Source: Negativicutes bacterium (GTDB taxonomy: Bacteria; Bacillota_C; Negativicutes; Sporomusales_B; JARLHX01). Taken from it: a DNA stretch of 64,000 bases. The translations under genes were made by a program, and so were the position numbers. The notes beneath the pieces are model-generated. The model saw only the letters and a program-made list of their open reading frames with translations, ran no database searches and was not told where the DNA came from. Within the stretch, counting starts at the first letter, position 1. Every line of letters begins with the position of its first letter. Shown here one piece after another: positions 53,327-62,157 of this stretch. The stretch lies in assembly GCA_031292015.1 (NCBI GenBank), contig JARLHY010000008.1, positions 62,001 through 126,000 of the forward strand, read 5' to 3'.

Positions 53327-54256
53327 ATGAAAGTATTGGTTGCCGGCCGGGAGTCTGTCAGGTTGGAGGAAGCGGTGGCCGGGTGGGGTTACCAGGCGTT
53401 GACCGCCGACAACGGTCTTGAAGCATGGAATATGCTGCAGGGCAAAAGCGAACCGATGGTAGTGATCATGGATTGGTCGATGCCGGGCCTGAACGGTGTT
53501 GATCTGTGCCGCAAAATGAAGCATGGCGAGGAAAAAAAACCGCTGTATGTCATCCTGTTGACCCAGACGGATTCCAGGGGCAACATAGCCGCCGGCTTTA
53601 ATATCGGAGCGGATGATTATCTTTCCGTGCCCTTTTCGCCGGAAGAATTGCACACCCGTCTGGCGTTGGGAGAACGCATCCTGGATTATCAGCATTCCCT
53701 GGAGCGGCTGCGCCAGGAGCTTTTGGCCAAAAACGACCAGCTCAGCCAGTTCGCAGGGCGGGACAGCCTGACGGGGGTCGGCAGCCGCAGCTTTTTCCAC
53801 GAGCGTTTTGGCGAGGAATGGCGAAGGATGAGCCGGACTGGCCAGCAGTTATCCCTGGTTGTGATTGATGTGGACTCTTTTAAGGCTTACAACGAGACGT
53901 ACGGGCGCAGTGCCGGGGACGAATGCCTGAAAGTCATCGCTCAGACCATATCTTCCAGCATCAGCCGGGGCGGAGATTTCGTGGCCCGCTGTGACGAAGC
54001 GGAGTTTATGATCGTGCTGCCGAACACCGACAGCCTGGGGGCTCTGGTGATTGCCGAAGCCATCCGGGTCGCGGTGGCGATCCAAAATATCGAACATATC
54101 CCTGAAGGCATCCGCGGTCATGTGACGGTGAGCGCCGGAACAGCGACAGTTATTCCTGATCCGAATGTCCGGCCCGAGACGTTGGTGACCAAAGCCCACC
54201 AGTCCCTTTTCATGGCCAAGGCCGCCGGCAGAAACGCGGTCAGGCAGACGGCGTGA
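53327..54256 (+). CDS. Response regulator with degenerate GGDEF domain
   Basis: 309 residues: receiver domain (about 1-120; phospho-acceptor Asp in VVIMDWSMPGLNG; the usual K is replaced in DYLSVPFSP) and a GGDEF-fold domain (about 150-305, DSLTGVGSRSFFHERF). The catalytic site reads VARCDEAEFMIV, where active cyclases have GGDEF, so it is unlikely to make cyclic-di-GMP. The inhibitory site RxxD is present as RGGD just before it. It therefore may be a cyclic-di-GMP receptor or a pseudo-enzyme. ATG 53327 follows GTG 53324; the ribosome binding site is weak. Confidence 0.85.
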   Translation: MKVLVAGRESVRLEEAVAGWGYQALTADNGLEAWNMLQGKSEPMVVIMDWSMPGLNGVDLCRKMKHGEEKKPLYVILLTQTDSRGNIAAGFNIGADDYLSVPFSPEELHTRLALGERILDYQHSLERLRQELLAKNDQLSQFAGRDSLTGVGSRSFFHERFGEEWRRMSRTGQQLSLVVIDVDSFKAYNETYGRSAGDECLKVIAQTISSSISRGGDFVARCDEAEFMIVLPNTDSLGALVIAEAIRVAVAIQNIEHIPEGIRGHVTVSAGTATVIPDPNVRPETLVTKAHQSLFMAKAAGRNAVRQTA

Positions 54257-54281
54257 GGAACAGCGATTAGGGAATAAGGAC

Positions 54282-54310
54282 TTGACACGAAAGGAAATCT
54301 CACATAGAAT
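54282..54310 (+). promoter_or_regulatory. Promoter of the trp operon leader
   Basis: TTGACA (54282-54287), 17 bases, TAGAAT (54305-54310). Transcription would start about 54317, just ahead of the first T-box. Confidence 0.72.
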
Positions 54311-54330
54311 GATTTTAATTATATAACCCC

Positions 54331-54608
54331 AAACAGCAACGATCAGGACGAGTAGCTGGGTAAATTCTAGTTCAGCGAGCCGGTGACCAGGAAACTGGAG
54401 GTGTGATGACCGGCCTAGGAAGCACAGTGAATGGACCTGGGAGCTGCCCCCCGAACGCCAAAGGCAAGTAGGAGGGGCCGGACGCCGCCGTTAACAGGCT
54501 AAGATATCGGAGCATGCTCCCGTATCTGAAAAGAGAGAAAGCGCAGGCTTTCTAAAACAGGGTGGTACCGCGAACCATTTCGCCCCTATTGGGTGGAATG
54601 GTTTTTTG
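54331..54608 (+). promoter_or_regulatory. T-box leader 1 of the trp operon (tRNA-Trp sensing)
   Basis: It has the Stem I features (AGTA at 54351-54354 and GAA followed by specifier TGG at 54432-54434, the tryptophan codon), then the T-box AGGGTGGTACCGCG (54559-54572) and a terminator AACCATTTCGCCC / GGGTGGAATGGTT with a U-run. Uncharged tRNA-Trp would stabilise the antiterminator and allow reading into leader 2. Confidence 0.9.
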
Positions 54609-54630
54609 TTTTATTACAGGTGCATAGTGC

Positions 54631-54910
54631 AAACAGCAACGATCAGGACGAGTAGCTGGGTAAATTCTAGTTCAGCGAGCCGGTGACCAGGAAACTGGAG
54701 GTGTGATGACCGGCCTAGGAAGCGCAGTGAATGGACCTGGGAGCTGCCCCCCCAAACGCCAAAGGCAAGTAGGAGGGGCCGGACGCCGCCGTTAACAGGC
54801 TAGGGTATCGGAGCATGCTCCCGTATCTGAAAAGAGGGAAAGCGCAGGCTTTCTAAAAACAGGGTGGTACCGCGAACCATTTCGCCCCTATTGGGTGGAA
54901 TGGTTTTTTT
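54631..54910 (+). promoter_or_regulatory. T-box leader 2 of the trp operon, tandem duplicate
   Basis: A near-identical copy of leader 1, shifted by 300 bases, with only a handful of substitutions and two one-base insertions. Specifier TGG at 54732-54734, T-box at 54861-54874 and terminator 54875-54905 are all intact. It ends 47 bases before trpD. Confidence 0.92.
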
Positions 54911-54956
54911 ATTTTCTGGTCGATGATTTATAAAATATTGGCAAGGAGGAAGAAAG

Positions 54957-55991
54957 ATGCTGAAGGAGATTTTGGGTAAAGTGGTGGCCGGGGAGAATCT
55001 GTCCCGCCAGGAAGCTCAGCAGTCGATGGAGACGATCATGTCCGGCGCGGCCGGCGAGGCTCAGATCGGCTCGCTATTGACCGCCCTCAGGATGAAGGGT
55101 GAGAGCAGCGACGAAATCGCCGGTTTCGCGCAGGTTATGCGCAATCATACGGTGAAGATCGACTGCGACGTGAGGGGGATACTGGACACTTGCGGCACCG
55201 GCGGGGACCGCAAGGGGACCTTCAATATTTCGACAGCGGCGGCTTTTGTCGTGGCCGGGGCCGGGGTGGCGGTGGCCAAACACGGCAATCACGGAATATC
55301 CAGCAGCTGCGGCAGCGCCGATGTTCTGCAATCCCTGGGGGTGAGGCTGGATCTGCCGCCCCGGGCGGTGGGCAAGGCGATTGCCAGGCTGCAGATCGGC
55401 TTTCTTTACGCTCCGGCCTTTCATCCGGCGATGAAGTACGCCGGCAAGCCGCGCCGGGAACTGGGCTTCCGCACCTGCTTCAACCTGCTGGGGCCGCTGA
55501 CCAATCCGGCCGAGGCCAGCCACCAGCTTATCGGGGTGTACGACAGATCGCTCACCGCCAAGCTGGCGGAGGTGCTGCTACGGCTGGGTACGAAGCGGGC
55601 CATGGTGGTGCACAGTCTGGACGGGATGGACGAAATCTCGACCACCGCTCCGACCCAGGTATCGGAGGTGGTGGACGGCCAGATCCGGTCGTATGTGATC
55701 GAGCCGGCGGAATACGGGTTCCTGCCTTGCGGGCCGGACGCTTACCGCGGCGGGACACCGGCGGAAAATGCGGTGATGATCGAGGAAGTGCTACGGGGCA
55801 AGCGGGGCAGCCGGCGGGACATCGTGTTGATCAACGCCGCCGCCGCCATGGTGGTGGCCGGTAAGGCGGCCGATATCCGGGAGGGACTGGTAATGAGTGC
55901 TGCGGCTGTGGATAACGGCGCCGCGCTGGCCAAACTGGAAGCGCTGCGGGAATTCAGCCAGCATTACCGGGGTGCGGCGTTATGCTCGTGA
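54957..55991 (+). CDS. trpD: Anthranilate phosphoribosyltransferase
   Basis: 344 residues, cytosolic. It joins anthranilate and PRPP in step two of tryptophan synthesis. The PRPP loop DTCGTGGDRKGTFNIST, KHGNHGISSSCGSADVL, and the RRELGFRTCFNLLGPLTNPA region are intact. The start is ATG 54957 behind AAGGAGG. First gene of the operon; its stop overlaps trpF by ten bases. Confidence 0.97.
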   Translation: MLKEILGKVVAGENLSRQEAQQSMETIMSGAAGEAQIGSLLTALRMKGESSDEIAGFAQVMRNHTVKIDCDVRGILDTCGTGGDRKGTFNISTAAAFVVAGAGVAVAKHGNHGISSSCGSADVLQSLGVRLDLPPRAVGKAIARLQIGFLYAPAFHPAMKYAGKPRRELGFRTCFNLLGPLTNPAEASHQLIGVYDRSLTAKLAEVLLRLGTKRAMVVHSLDGMDEISTTAPTQVSEVVDGQIRSYVIEPAEYGFLPCGPDAYRGGTPAENAVMIEEVLRGKRGSRRDIVLINAAAAMVVAGKAADIREGLVMSAAAVDNGAALAKLEALREFSQHYRGAALCS

Positions 55992-56602
55992 AAATCTGCG
56001 GGATTATGACGGCAGAAGCCGCCCTGGCGGCAAAAAGGCACGGCGCCGATCTGATCGGTTTTGTGTTCGCCGCCAGCCGCAGGCGGATCGACGTTGCCGG
56101 CGCGGCGGCCATCGCCAGGCAGGTGAGCGGGGTCGGCAAGGTCGGGGTGTTTGTCGGTCAGCCGCTGGCCGAGGTGCGGGAAATCGCCGAACGCTGCCGG
56201 CTGGATATCGTCCAGCTGCACGGCGATGAGCCGGCAGAATACTGCCAGGCGGTGGGGCGGCCGGTGATCAAGGCGATCCGGGCCGGCAGCGGACTGGAAC
56301 TTGCTCAGCTGGCGGCTTTTCCCGCCGACTGGCTGCTGCTGGACAGCTACCTTCCCGGACAGCCGGGCGGGACGGGAGTGGCCTTCGACTGGCGGCAGGC
56401 TCAGGCGGCTGTGGCGGGGCTCGGACGACCGTTTCTGGTGGCCGGCGGGCTAAACGCCGACAATGTCGGGGAGGCTATCCGGGTACTGCGACCCGCCGGG
56501 GTGGATGTCTCCGGCGGTGTCGAGACGGACGGCGTGAAGGACGAAGAAAAAATCCGGCGGTTTGTCACCGCCGCAAAGAATAAAGGTGAAGAAGCATGTT
56601 GA
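55982..56602 (+). CDS. trpF: Phosphoribosylanthranilate isomerase
   Basis: 206 residues, TIM barrel. It begins LVKICGIMTAEAALAAKRHGADLIGFVF with the catalytic Cys in KICGI; the catalytic Asp lies in VQLHGDEPAEYC and the phosphate loop is VAGGLNADNV with VDVSGGVETDGVKD. Amadori rearrangement step. Overlaps trpD at the 5' end and trpC by seven bases at the 3' end. Confidence 0.96.
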   Translation: MLVKICGIMTAEAALAAKRHGADLIGFVFAASRRRIDVAGAAAIARQVSGVGKVGVFVGQPLAEVREIAERCRLDIVQLHGDEPAEYCQAVGRPVIKAIRAGSGLELAQLAAFPADWLLLDSYLPGQPGGTGVAFDWRQAQAAVAGLGRPFLVAGGLNADNVGEAIRVLRPAGVDVSGGVETDGVKDEEKIRRFVTAAKNKGEEAC

Positions 56603-57393
56603 ACCGGATTGTGGCGGAGAAACGGCAGGAAGTGGCGGAGTGCAAGGCGATAACCCCGCTTGCCAGCATAACGGACGGACTTCGCCCCGGAGAGTCCGCT
56701 TTCGCCAAGGCGCTCCGGCGCTCCGACTGGTCCCTTATCGCGGAATGCAAACTGGCGTCGCCGGCCAAAGGGCGGCTGTGCAGCAGCCATACGGTGCCGG
56801 AGCTGGCCCGGCTTTATACGGAAAACGGCGCCACGGCCCTGTCGGTGCATACCAGCAGGCAGTTCTGCGGCTTGCTGGCGGATATTGCCGCAGTGCGGGC
56901 GGTGACCGGTCTGCCGATTCTGCGCAAGGATTTCATCATTGACGACTATCAGCTCTACGAAACGCGCCGGGCCGGTGCGGACGCCGTGCTGCTGATCGCC
57001 GCCATTCTCACCGATGAGGAACTGATCCGCTTCCTGGCCATCGCCGGGCAGTTGGGCCTGGATTGCCTGGTGGAGGTGCACAGCCGACAGGAGCTGGAGC
57101 GGGTGCTGCAGACCGGAGCCGAGCTTGTGGGGATTAACAACCGCAATCTGCAGACCTTTGTCACCGATATCGGCACCACCTTCACCCTGCTGCCGGACTG
57201 CGATTCACGGCGGCTGATTATCAGCGAGAGCGGCATCAACAGCGGCCGGGAGGCCGCCCGGCTGAAAGAGGCCGGGGTGCGGGGCATTCTGGTGGGGGAA
57301 GGGCTGGTCACGGCCGGCGATATAGCCGGCCGGGTCCGGGAGCTGGCCCGGCCCGACGGGACCGGAGAATGTTGTACATGTGATGAAAAATGA
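56596..57393 (+). CDS. trpC: Indole-3-glycerol phosphate synthase
   Basis: 265 residues, TIM barrel. Landmarks are LIAECKLASPAKGRL (catalytic Lys and substrate loop), LPILRKDFIIDDYQ, LVEVHSRQELE, GINNRNLQTF and ISESGINSG. The last bases of the gene run into repeat copy 4 (the TGA ends at 57393, the first base of the repeat), so the insertion may have shaped the C-terminus, which has a Cys-rich TGECCTCDEK tail. Confidence 0.95.
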   Translation: MLNRIVAEKRQEVAECKAITPLASITDGLRPGESAFAKALRRSDWSLIAECKLASPAKGRLCSSHTVPELARLYTENGATALSVHTSRQFCGLLADIAAVRAVTGLPILRKDFIIDDYQLYETRRAGADAVLLIAAILTDEELIRFLAIAGQLGLDCLVEVHSRQELERVLQTGAELVGINNRNLQTFVTDIGTTFTLLPDCDSRRLIISESGINSGREAARLKEAGVRGILVGEGLVTAGDIAGRVRELARPDGTGECCTCDEK

Positions 57394-57570
57394 GGCTGTT
57401 GAAAAAGGCCAATCTGAGTCGCACCCGCAAGGGGCAGGCCGCATTTCTAAGCGCTTCGCGCAAGAACTGCGCACTTGGTGCTCCGGGAGCGCGCTTGCCG
57501 TACGTCGACATGTACTGTCTGCGCGCGCTTCCTCGCAGCCGCCTAGCGTCTCGACCCTTTTGAACAGCCT
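57393..57570. repeat. Interspersed inverted-terminus repeat, copy 4, inside the trp operon
   Basis: 178 bases, AGGCTGTTGAAAAAGGCC to CCCTTTTGAACAGCCT. Relative to copy 1 it has about 53 extra bases (GCACCCGCAAGGGGCAGGCC and following). It fills most of the 232-base gap between trpC and trpB, the only large gap in the operon. Confidence 0.88.
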
Positions 57571-57625
57571 AGATCGGTGCAATGATTTTTCAATTAACTT
57601 TTTAACAAGCAGGGAGGAATTTTAG

Positions 57626-58819
57626 ATGCCTGACAGTAATGGACGATTTGGCCGATACGGCGGCCGGTTTGTGCCTGAGACGGTGATGCCGGCTCTGGGA
57701 GAACTGGAAGCTTTTTATAACAAGGTGAGACAGGATCCGTCGTTCCAGGCGGAACTTGAAGGATATCTGGCCGAATACGCCGGACGGCCCACCAGGCTGT
57801 ATCTGGCGCAGAACCTGACCAAGCACTACGGCCGGGGCAAGATCTACCTGAAGCGGGAGGATCTGCTGCATACCGGGGCCCACAAGATCAACAACGCCCT
57901 GGGGCAGGCGCTGCTGGCCCGCCGGATGGGGAAACGGCGAATCGTCGCCGAAACCGGGGCCGGTCAGCACGGGGTGGCCTGCGCCACGGTGGCGGCTCTC
58001 TTCGGGCTGGAGTGCCGGGTGTACATGGGGGAGGAAGACATGGAGCGTCAGGCGCTGAACGTTTTTCGGATGCGTCTTCTGGGCAGCGAGGTGATTCCGG
58101 TGACCAGCGGCAGCGGCACGCTGAAGGATGCCACCAGTGAAGCCATCCGCTACTGGGTCACCAACGTCGGCGACACGCATTACATCATCGGCTCGGTGGT
58201 GGGGCCACACCCCTACCCGCGGATCGTCCGGGATTTTCAGGCGGTGATCGGCCAGGAGACCAGGAGGCAGATCACGGTGCTGGCCGGAGCCGGGCTGAAG
58301 GCCGTTGTGGCCTGCGTCGGCGGCGGCAGCAACGCCATGGGTATGTTCTATCCCTTCAAAGACGACAGCAAGATCAGAAAAATCGGTGTCGAGGCCGCCG
58401 GCCGGGGGCTGGCCTCCGGAGAACACGCCGCGTCGCTGACCAGCGGCCGGCCAGGAGTACTGCACGGGGCTTTCAGCTACCTGCTGCAGGACGACGACGG
58501 CCAGGTGATACCGGCCTACTCGATTTCAGCCGGCCTGGATTATCCGGGGGTCGGTCCGGAGCATTCCTGTTTTCGCGACAGCGGCGTGGCCGAATACGCA
58601 GCGGTTACCGATGAACAGGCTCTAACGGCTTTTCAGCTGCTGGCGCGGCTGGAAGGCATTATCCCGGCGCTGGAGAGTGCCCACGCCCTGGCTTACCTGG
58701 CGGAGCTCATGCCCCTAATCGGGGTTGACGAGTCGGTGGTGGTGTGTCTTTCCGGCCGGGGGGACAAGGACGTGCAGCAAGTCGCAAAAGTACTGGAGGG
58801 ATTCACATGTCACGCTTGA
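57626..58819 (+). CDS. trpB: Tryptophan synthase beta subunit
   Basis: 397 residues, PLP enzyme of the TrpB1 type. The PLP lysine is in [19 protein letters not shown], followed by [20 protein letters not shown], the phosphate loop [13 protein letters not shown] and SGRGDKD at the end. It joins indole to serine. The start is ATG 57626 behind GGGAGG, a fresh site needed after the repeat. It overlaps trpA by 13 bases. Confidence 0.97.
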   Translation: MPDSNGRFGRYGGRFVPETVMPALGELEAFYNKVRQDPSFQAELEGYLAEYAGRPTRLYLAQNLTKHYGRGKIYLKREDLLHTGAHKINNALGQALLARRMGKRRIVAETGAGQHGVACATVAALFGLECRVYMGEEDMERQALNVFRMRLLGSEVIPVTSGSGTLKDATSEAIRYWVTNVGDTHYIIGSVVGPHPYPRIVRDFQAVIGQETRRQITVLAGAGLKAVVACVGGGSNAMGMFYPFKDDSKIRKIGVEAAGRGLASGEHAASLTSGRPGVLHGAFSYLLQDDDGQVIPAYSISAGLDYPGVGPEHSCFRDSGVAEYAAVTDEQALTAFQLLARLEGIIPALESAHALAYLAELMPLIGVDESVVVCLSGRGDKDVQQVAKVLEGFTCHA

Positions 58820-59598
58820 CCGACAGGCTAACGAAGCTTCGGACTGAGGGCCGCAAAGGGCTTATCGTGTATCTGACCGCCGGTTATCCGTCGATGACGG
58901 CCACGCTGGACGCCGTGCTGGCGGCGGAAGCGGCCGGAGCGGATGTCGTGGAAATCGGTATTCCTTTTTCGGACCCGATCGCCGACGGGCCGGTTATTCA
59001 GAAGGCGGCGGTGGAAGCCCTCAAAGCCGGAGCCACCACCATAAAGGCGCTGGCGCTGATCAGGCAGATCCGGCTCAGCTCGGCTGTTCCACTGGCGGTG
59101 ATGACCTATGTCAACACCATTATCAGCTACGGTCCGGCCGAATTCGTCAGGGACTTCAAGGCGGCTGGCCTGGACGGCATTATCGTGCCCGACCTGCCGC
59201 CGGAGGAAGCCGGACTGCTGCAGGGGCACTGCCTGGAAGCAGGGATCGACCTGATCCAGTTCGTCGCGCCCACCAGCACCGCCGAGCGAATCAAGGCCGT
59301 CTGCCGGACGGCGGGCGGATTCATTTACTGCATCTCCAGCACCGGGGTCACCGGGGTCCGGGCGGTGGATTACCGGCCGATCGCGGCGGCGATCCGCACT
59401 GTCCGGGAGAATACCGCCGTACCGGTGGCTATCGGATTTGGCATCGGCGGACCGGAAGCGGCCAGTGAGGCCGCCCGCCATGCCGACGCGGTAATCGTCG
59501 GCAGCGCGATTGTTGAGCGACTGGGAAACGGCGGTGTCGGAGCGGTCCGCGAGCTGGTGCTGTCAATCCGCCGGGGCCTGGACAAGGGGGGCGACTGA
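58807..59598 (+). CDS. trpA: Tryptophan synthase alpha subunit
   Basis: 263 residues, TIM barrel. Catalytic glutamate is in [19 protein letters not shown]; catalytic aspartate is in [14 protein letters not shown]; the phosphate site includes [10 protein letters not shown]. It cleaves indole-3-glycerol phosphate and passes indole to TrpB. ATG 58807 is preceded by GGAGGGA within trpB. Confidence 0.96.
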   Translation: MSRLTDRLTKLRTEGRKGLIVYLTAGYPSMTATLDAVLAAEAAGADVVEIGIPFSDPIADGPVIQKAAVEALKAGATTIKALALIRQIRLSSAVPLAVMTYVNTIISYGPAEFVRDFKAAGLDGIIVPDLPPEEAGLLQGHCLEAGIDLIQFVAPTSTAERIKAVCRTAGGFIYCISSTGVTGVRAVDYRPIAAAIRTVRENTAVPVAIGFGIGGPEAASEAARHADAVIVGSAIVERLGNGGVGAVRELVLSIRRGLDKGGD

Positions 59599-59599
59599 C

Positions 59600-61069
59600 A
59601 TGAACTTGTCTGTGAGCCGGGAAGAGTTTTGCCGCTTGGCCCGAGATCATAATATCATTCCGGTTTACGCCGATTTAGCGGTAGACCTGGAGACCCCGGT
59701 TTCCCTCTTTTATAAGGTGGTTGGCGACAAACCCGGTTTTATGCTGGAAAGCGCCGAGACCAGCAAGACCTTCGGTCGTTATTCCTTTATCGGCACCGAC
59801 CCATTTCTGACTGTCGCCGCCCGCCGCGACGGACTGGAGGTGGCTGGCGCCGGGGGGCGCCGGCGGGTGGAAGGGGCGCCGCTGGCTGCGCTGCAGACTG
59901 TTTTGAGCCGCTTTACCTTTCCGGAGCTGGAGCAGTTGCCGCCGTTCAGCGGCGGGGCTGTCGGTTACCTGGCCTATGAGGCGGTGGCGACCTGGGAGCG
60001 GGTGCGGGGACTGACGGTGGCACCGGATACGGTGCTGGGCGAGTTCATGTTCTGCAGAACCGTTGTCGCCATGGACCATCTAACCCACTCGGCCAAGCTG
60101 ATCGTTCTGGCCGAGGTGGCTGACGCCGCCCGGGCGGGCGAGGAATACGACCGCGCCGCAGCAAGGATCGCCGGCCTGATCGGGGAGCTCAGCCAGCCGG
60201 TGGAACTGCCCCAGGCGGGTCAGGCGAGTCTCTCGGCCGGGGGACTGGCGGAGGCCCGGGACGAGGCGGTGCGGCAACGGTATATGGCTGATGTGGCGAA
60301 AGCCAAGGAATATATCGCCGCCGGGGAGATTTTTCAGGTGGTGCTTTCCCACCCCTTCCGCTGCGAACTGGCCGAGGAGCCGTTTTCGCTGTACCGGCGG
60401 CTGCGGCGGGTCAATCCTTCGCCTTATATGTTTTATATCAACTTCGGGCCGCGGCAATTGGTGGGGGCGTCGCCGGAAATGCTTGTCAAGCTGCAGGACG
60501 GCCAGGTATTCACCTGCCCCATCGCCGGGACCAGGCCCCGGGGCAAGGATACCGCCGAGGATGAGCGGCTGGCGGCCGAACTGTTGGCGGACGTCAAGGA
60601 ACGGGCCGAACACGCCATGCTGGTGGACCTCGGCCGGAACGACATCGGCCGGATCAGCCTGCCGGGAACGGTCCGGGTCAGCCGGATGATGGAAGTGGAG
60701 AACTTCTCCCATGTCATGCATCTTGTATCCGAGGTGACGGGAACTCTCGATCCCCGCTACCGTCCGGCCGAGGTGCTGGCAGCCTGTTTTCCGGCCGGGA
60801 CGCTGAGCGGCGCCTCTAAGGTCCGGGCGATGGAGATTATCAACGAACTGGAGCAGCTGCCGCGGGGGGCTTACGGGGGAGCGGTGGGTTATTTCGATTT
60901 CCGCGGCAACATGGATACCTGCATCACCATCAGGACGCTGGCGGTCGAAGGCGGGGAGGCCGTCATCCAGACCGGGGCGGGGATTGTGGCCGACTCGGTG
61001 CCGGAGACCGAATATCAGGAAATTCTCCATAAAGCCGGAGCGATGTTCCGGGTGCTGAAAGGGGAGTGA
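59600..61069 (+). CDS. trpE: Anthranilate synthase component I
   Basis: 489 residues. Chorismate-binding core: GAVGYLAYEA, FYINFGPRQLVGASPEMLVKL, ARDIAGTRPRG-like PIAGTRPRGK, LVDLGRNDIGRISLPG, PAGTLSGASKVRAMEII and GAGIVADSVPETEY. The regulatory tryptophan site near the N-terminus has LLESAETSKT-like LESAETSKTFGRYS, a feedback-inhibition pocket. ATG 59600 follows the trpA stop by one base. It is placed late in the operon rather than first. Confidence 0.97.
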   Translation: MNLSVSREEFCRLARDHNIIPVYADLAVDLETPVSLFYKVVGDKPGFMLESAETSKTFGRYSFIGTDPFLTVAARRDGLEVAGAGGRRRVEGAPLAALQTVLSRFTFPELEQLPPFSGGAVGYLAYEAVATWERVRGLTVAPDTVLGEFMFCRTVVAMDHLTHSAKLIVLAEVADAARAGEEYDRAAARIAGLIGELSQPVELPQAGQASLSAGGLAEARDEAVRQRYMADVAKAKEYIAAGEIFQVVLSHPFRCELAEEPFSLYRRLRRVNPSPYMFYINFGPRQLVGASPEMLVKLQDGQVFTCPIAGTRPRGKDTAEDERLAAELLADVKERAEHAMLVDLGRNDIGRISLPGTVRVSRMMEVENFSHVMHLVSEVTGTLDPRYRPAEVLAACFPAGTLSGASKVRAMEIINELEQLPRGAYGGAVGYFDFRGNMDTCITIRTLAVEGGEAVIQTGAGIVADSVPETEYQEILHKAGAMFRVLKGE

Positions 61070-61073
61070 GAGC

Positions 61074-61640
61074 ATGATTCTCTTGATCGACAACTACGAT
61101 TCCTTCACCTACAATGTCTATCAGTACGTGGCCAAGCTGGGCTATCCGGTCAAAGTGGCCCGCAACGACCGGATCACCCTGGAGGAGATCGCGGACGGCG
61201 GTTATACGGCCATCATCATTTCGCCGGGACCGGGCACACCGGACGACGCCGGCATCAGCAAGGCGGCCATTGCCCGCTTTGCCGGCGAGATCCCGATCTT
61301 CGGGATATGCCTGGGCCACCAGGCCATCGGCGATGTGTTTGGCGGCAGGGTGGTGCGGGCGCCCCAGCCGGTCCACGGCAAAACCTCGCAGATTTATCAC
61401 GAAGGCAACGGCATTTACCGCGACCTGCCGCGCCCCTTTACTGCCGGGCGGTACCACTCGCTGACGGTGGACAGCGCCGGGCTGCCGGATTGCCTGGCGG
61501 TCACGGCCAAAAGCGAGGACGGCCTGATCATGGGTCTGAAACACCGGGACTACAAGGTCGAAGGGGTGCAGTTCCATCCAGAGTCGATATTGACGCCGGA
61601 CGGGATTAAGCTGCTGACCAATTTCCTGGCTGCCTGCTGA
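61074..61640 (+). CDS. trpG: Anthranilate synthase glutamine amidotransferase component
   Basis: 188 residues, class I amidotransferase. It starts MILLIDNYDSFTYNVYQYV; nucleophile Cys in IFGICLGHQAIG, catalytic His and Glu in VQFHPESI, and glutamine-site ISPGPGTPDDAG. Supplies ammonia to TrpE. PabA function in folate synthesis is possible if shared. Last gene of the operon. Confidence 0.96.
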   Translation: MILLIDNYDSFTYNVYQYVAKLGYPVKVARNDRITLEEIADGGYTAIIISPGPGTPDDAGISKAAIARFAGEIPIFGICLGHQAIGDVFGGRVVRAPQPVHGKTSQIYHEGNGIYRDLPRPFTAGRYHSLTVDSAGLPDCLAVTAKSEDGLIMGLKHRDYKVEGVQFHPESILTPDGIKLLTNFLAAC

Positions 61641-61644
61641 CTGA

Positions 61645-61944
61645 AGGCTGTTCAAAAAGGCCAATCTGCGTCGCACCCGCAAGGGGCAGGCCGCATTTCT
61701 AAGCGCTTCGCGCAAGAACTGCGCACTTGGTGCTCCGGGAGCGCGCTTGCCGTACGCCACCATGTACTGTCGCCCCGAACGTATCGCCGTCCATGGCGCG
61801 CTCGGGACTAGGCCATCCAAGGCCGTCGGCGCGCGCTTCCTCGCAGCGACCCGCACATATCGCGTAAGACTATCGCCAGAAAACACAATGCGGTGATACG
61901 ATCGGTGTACTCAGAACGTGCATCTCGACCTTTTTGAACAGCCT
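61645..61944. repeat. Interspersed inverted-terminus repeat, copy 5 (long form)
   Basis: 300 bases, AGGCTGTTCAAAAAGGCC to GACCTTTTTGAACAGCCT, a perfect-ended variant whose terminal 14 bases are exact inverted repeats. It carries the same 53-base block as copy 4 plus about 120 more bases (around 61764-61920). It follows trpG directly. Confidence 0.88.
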
Positions 61945-61980
61945 GGTGGAGTTTAATAAGGTGAACGAAATGTAAGTTGA

Positions 61981-62032
61981 AATAATCGATGATATTGTAA
62001 ACGAAAGTTCGCAATATCATCGATTATTTTAT
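61981..62032. terminator. Perfect 17-bp inverted repeat, probable trp operon terminator
   Basis: AATAATCGATGATATTG (61981-61997) pairs with CAATATCATCGATTATT (62012-62028), followed by TTATTGG. It is AT-rich for a terminator and could also bind a regulator. Confidence 0.6.
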
Positions 62033-62069
62033 TGGTTTGAGCATTTGCTGGTTAAAATATGAAATTATA

Positions 62070-62083
62070 TTCATTATAATGAA
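62070..62083. promoter_or_regulatory. Palindrome TTCATTATAATGAA, candidate operator
   Basis: A perfect 14-base palindrome lies 75 bases before the XRE-cupin regulator gene. An autoregulatory site is plausible. A TATAGT box follows at 62115-62120. Confidence 0.4.
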
Positions 62084-62157
62084 ATTTGCTGTGGATTTTC
62101 CTGGCGGCGGATGCTATAGTGAAAATAAATCGATTGGTCGGTGAGAGGTGCAGCGGG

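Noticed and set aside
38390..61944. CRISPR array from the regularly seen repeats
   Set aside because: The repeats are long, kilobases apart, with inverted ends and no short spacers; no cas genes are present.
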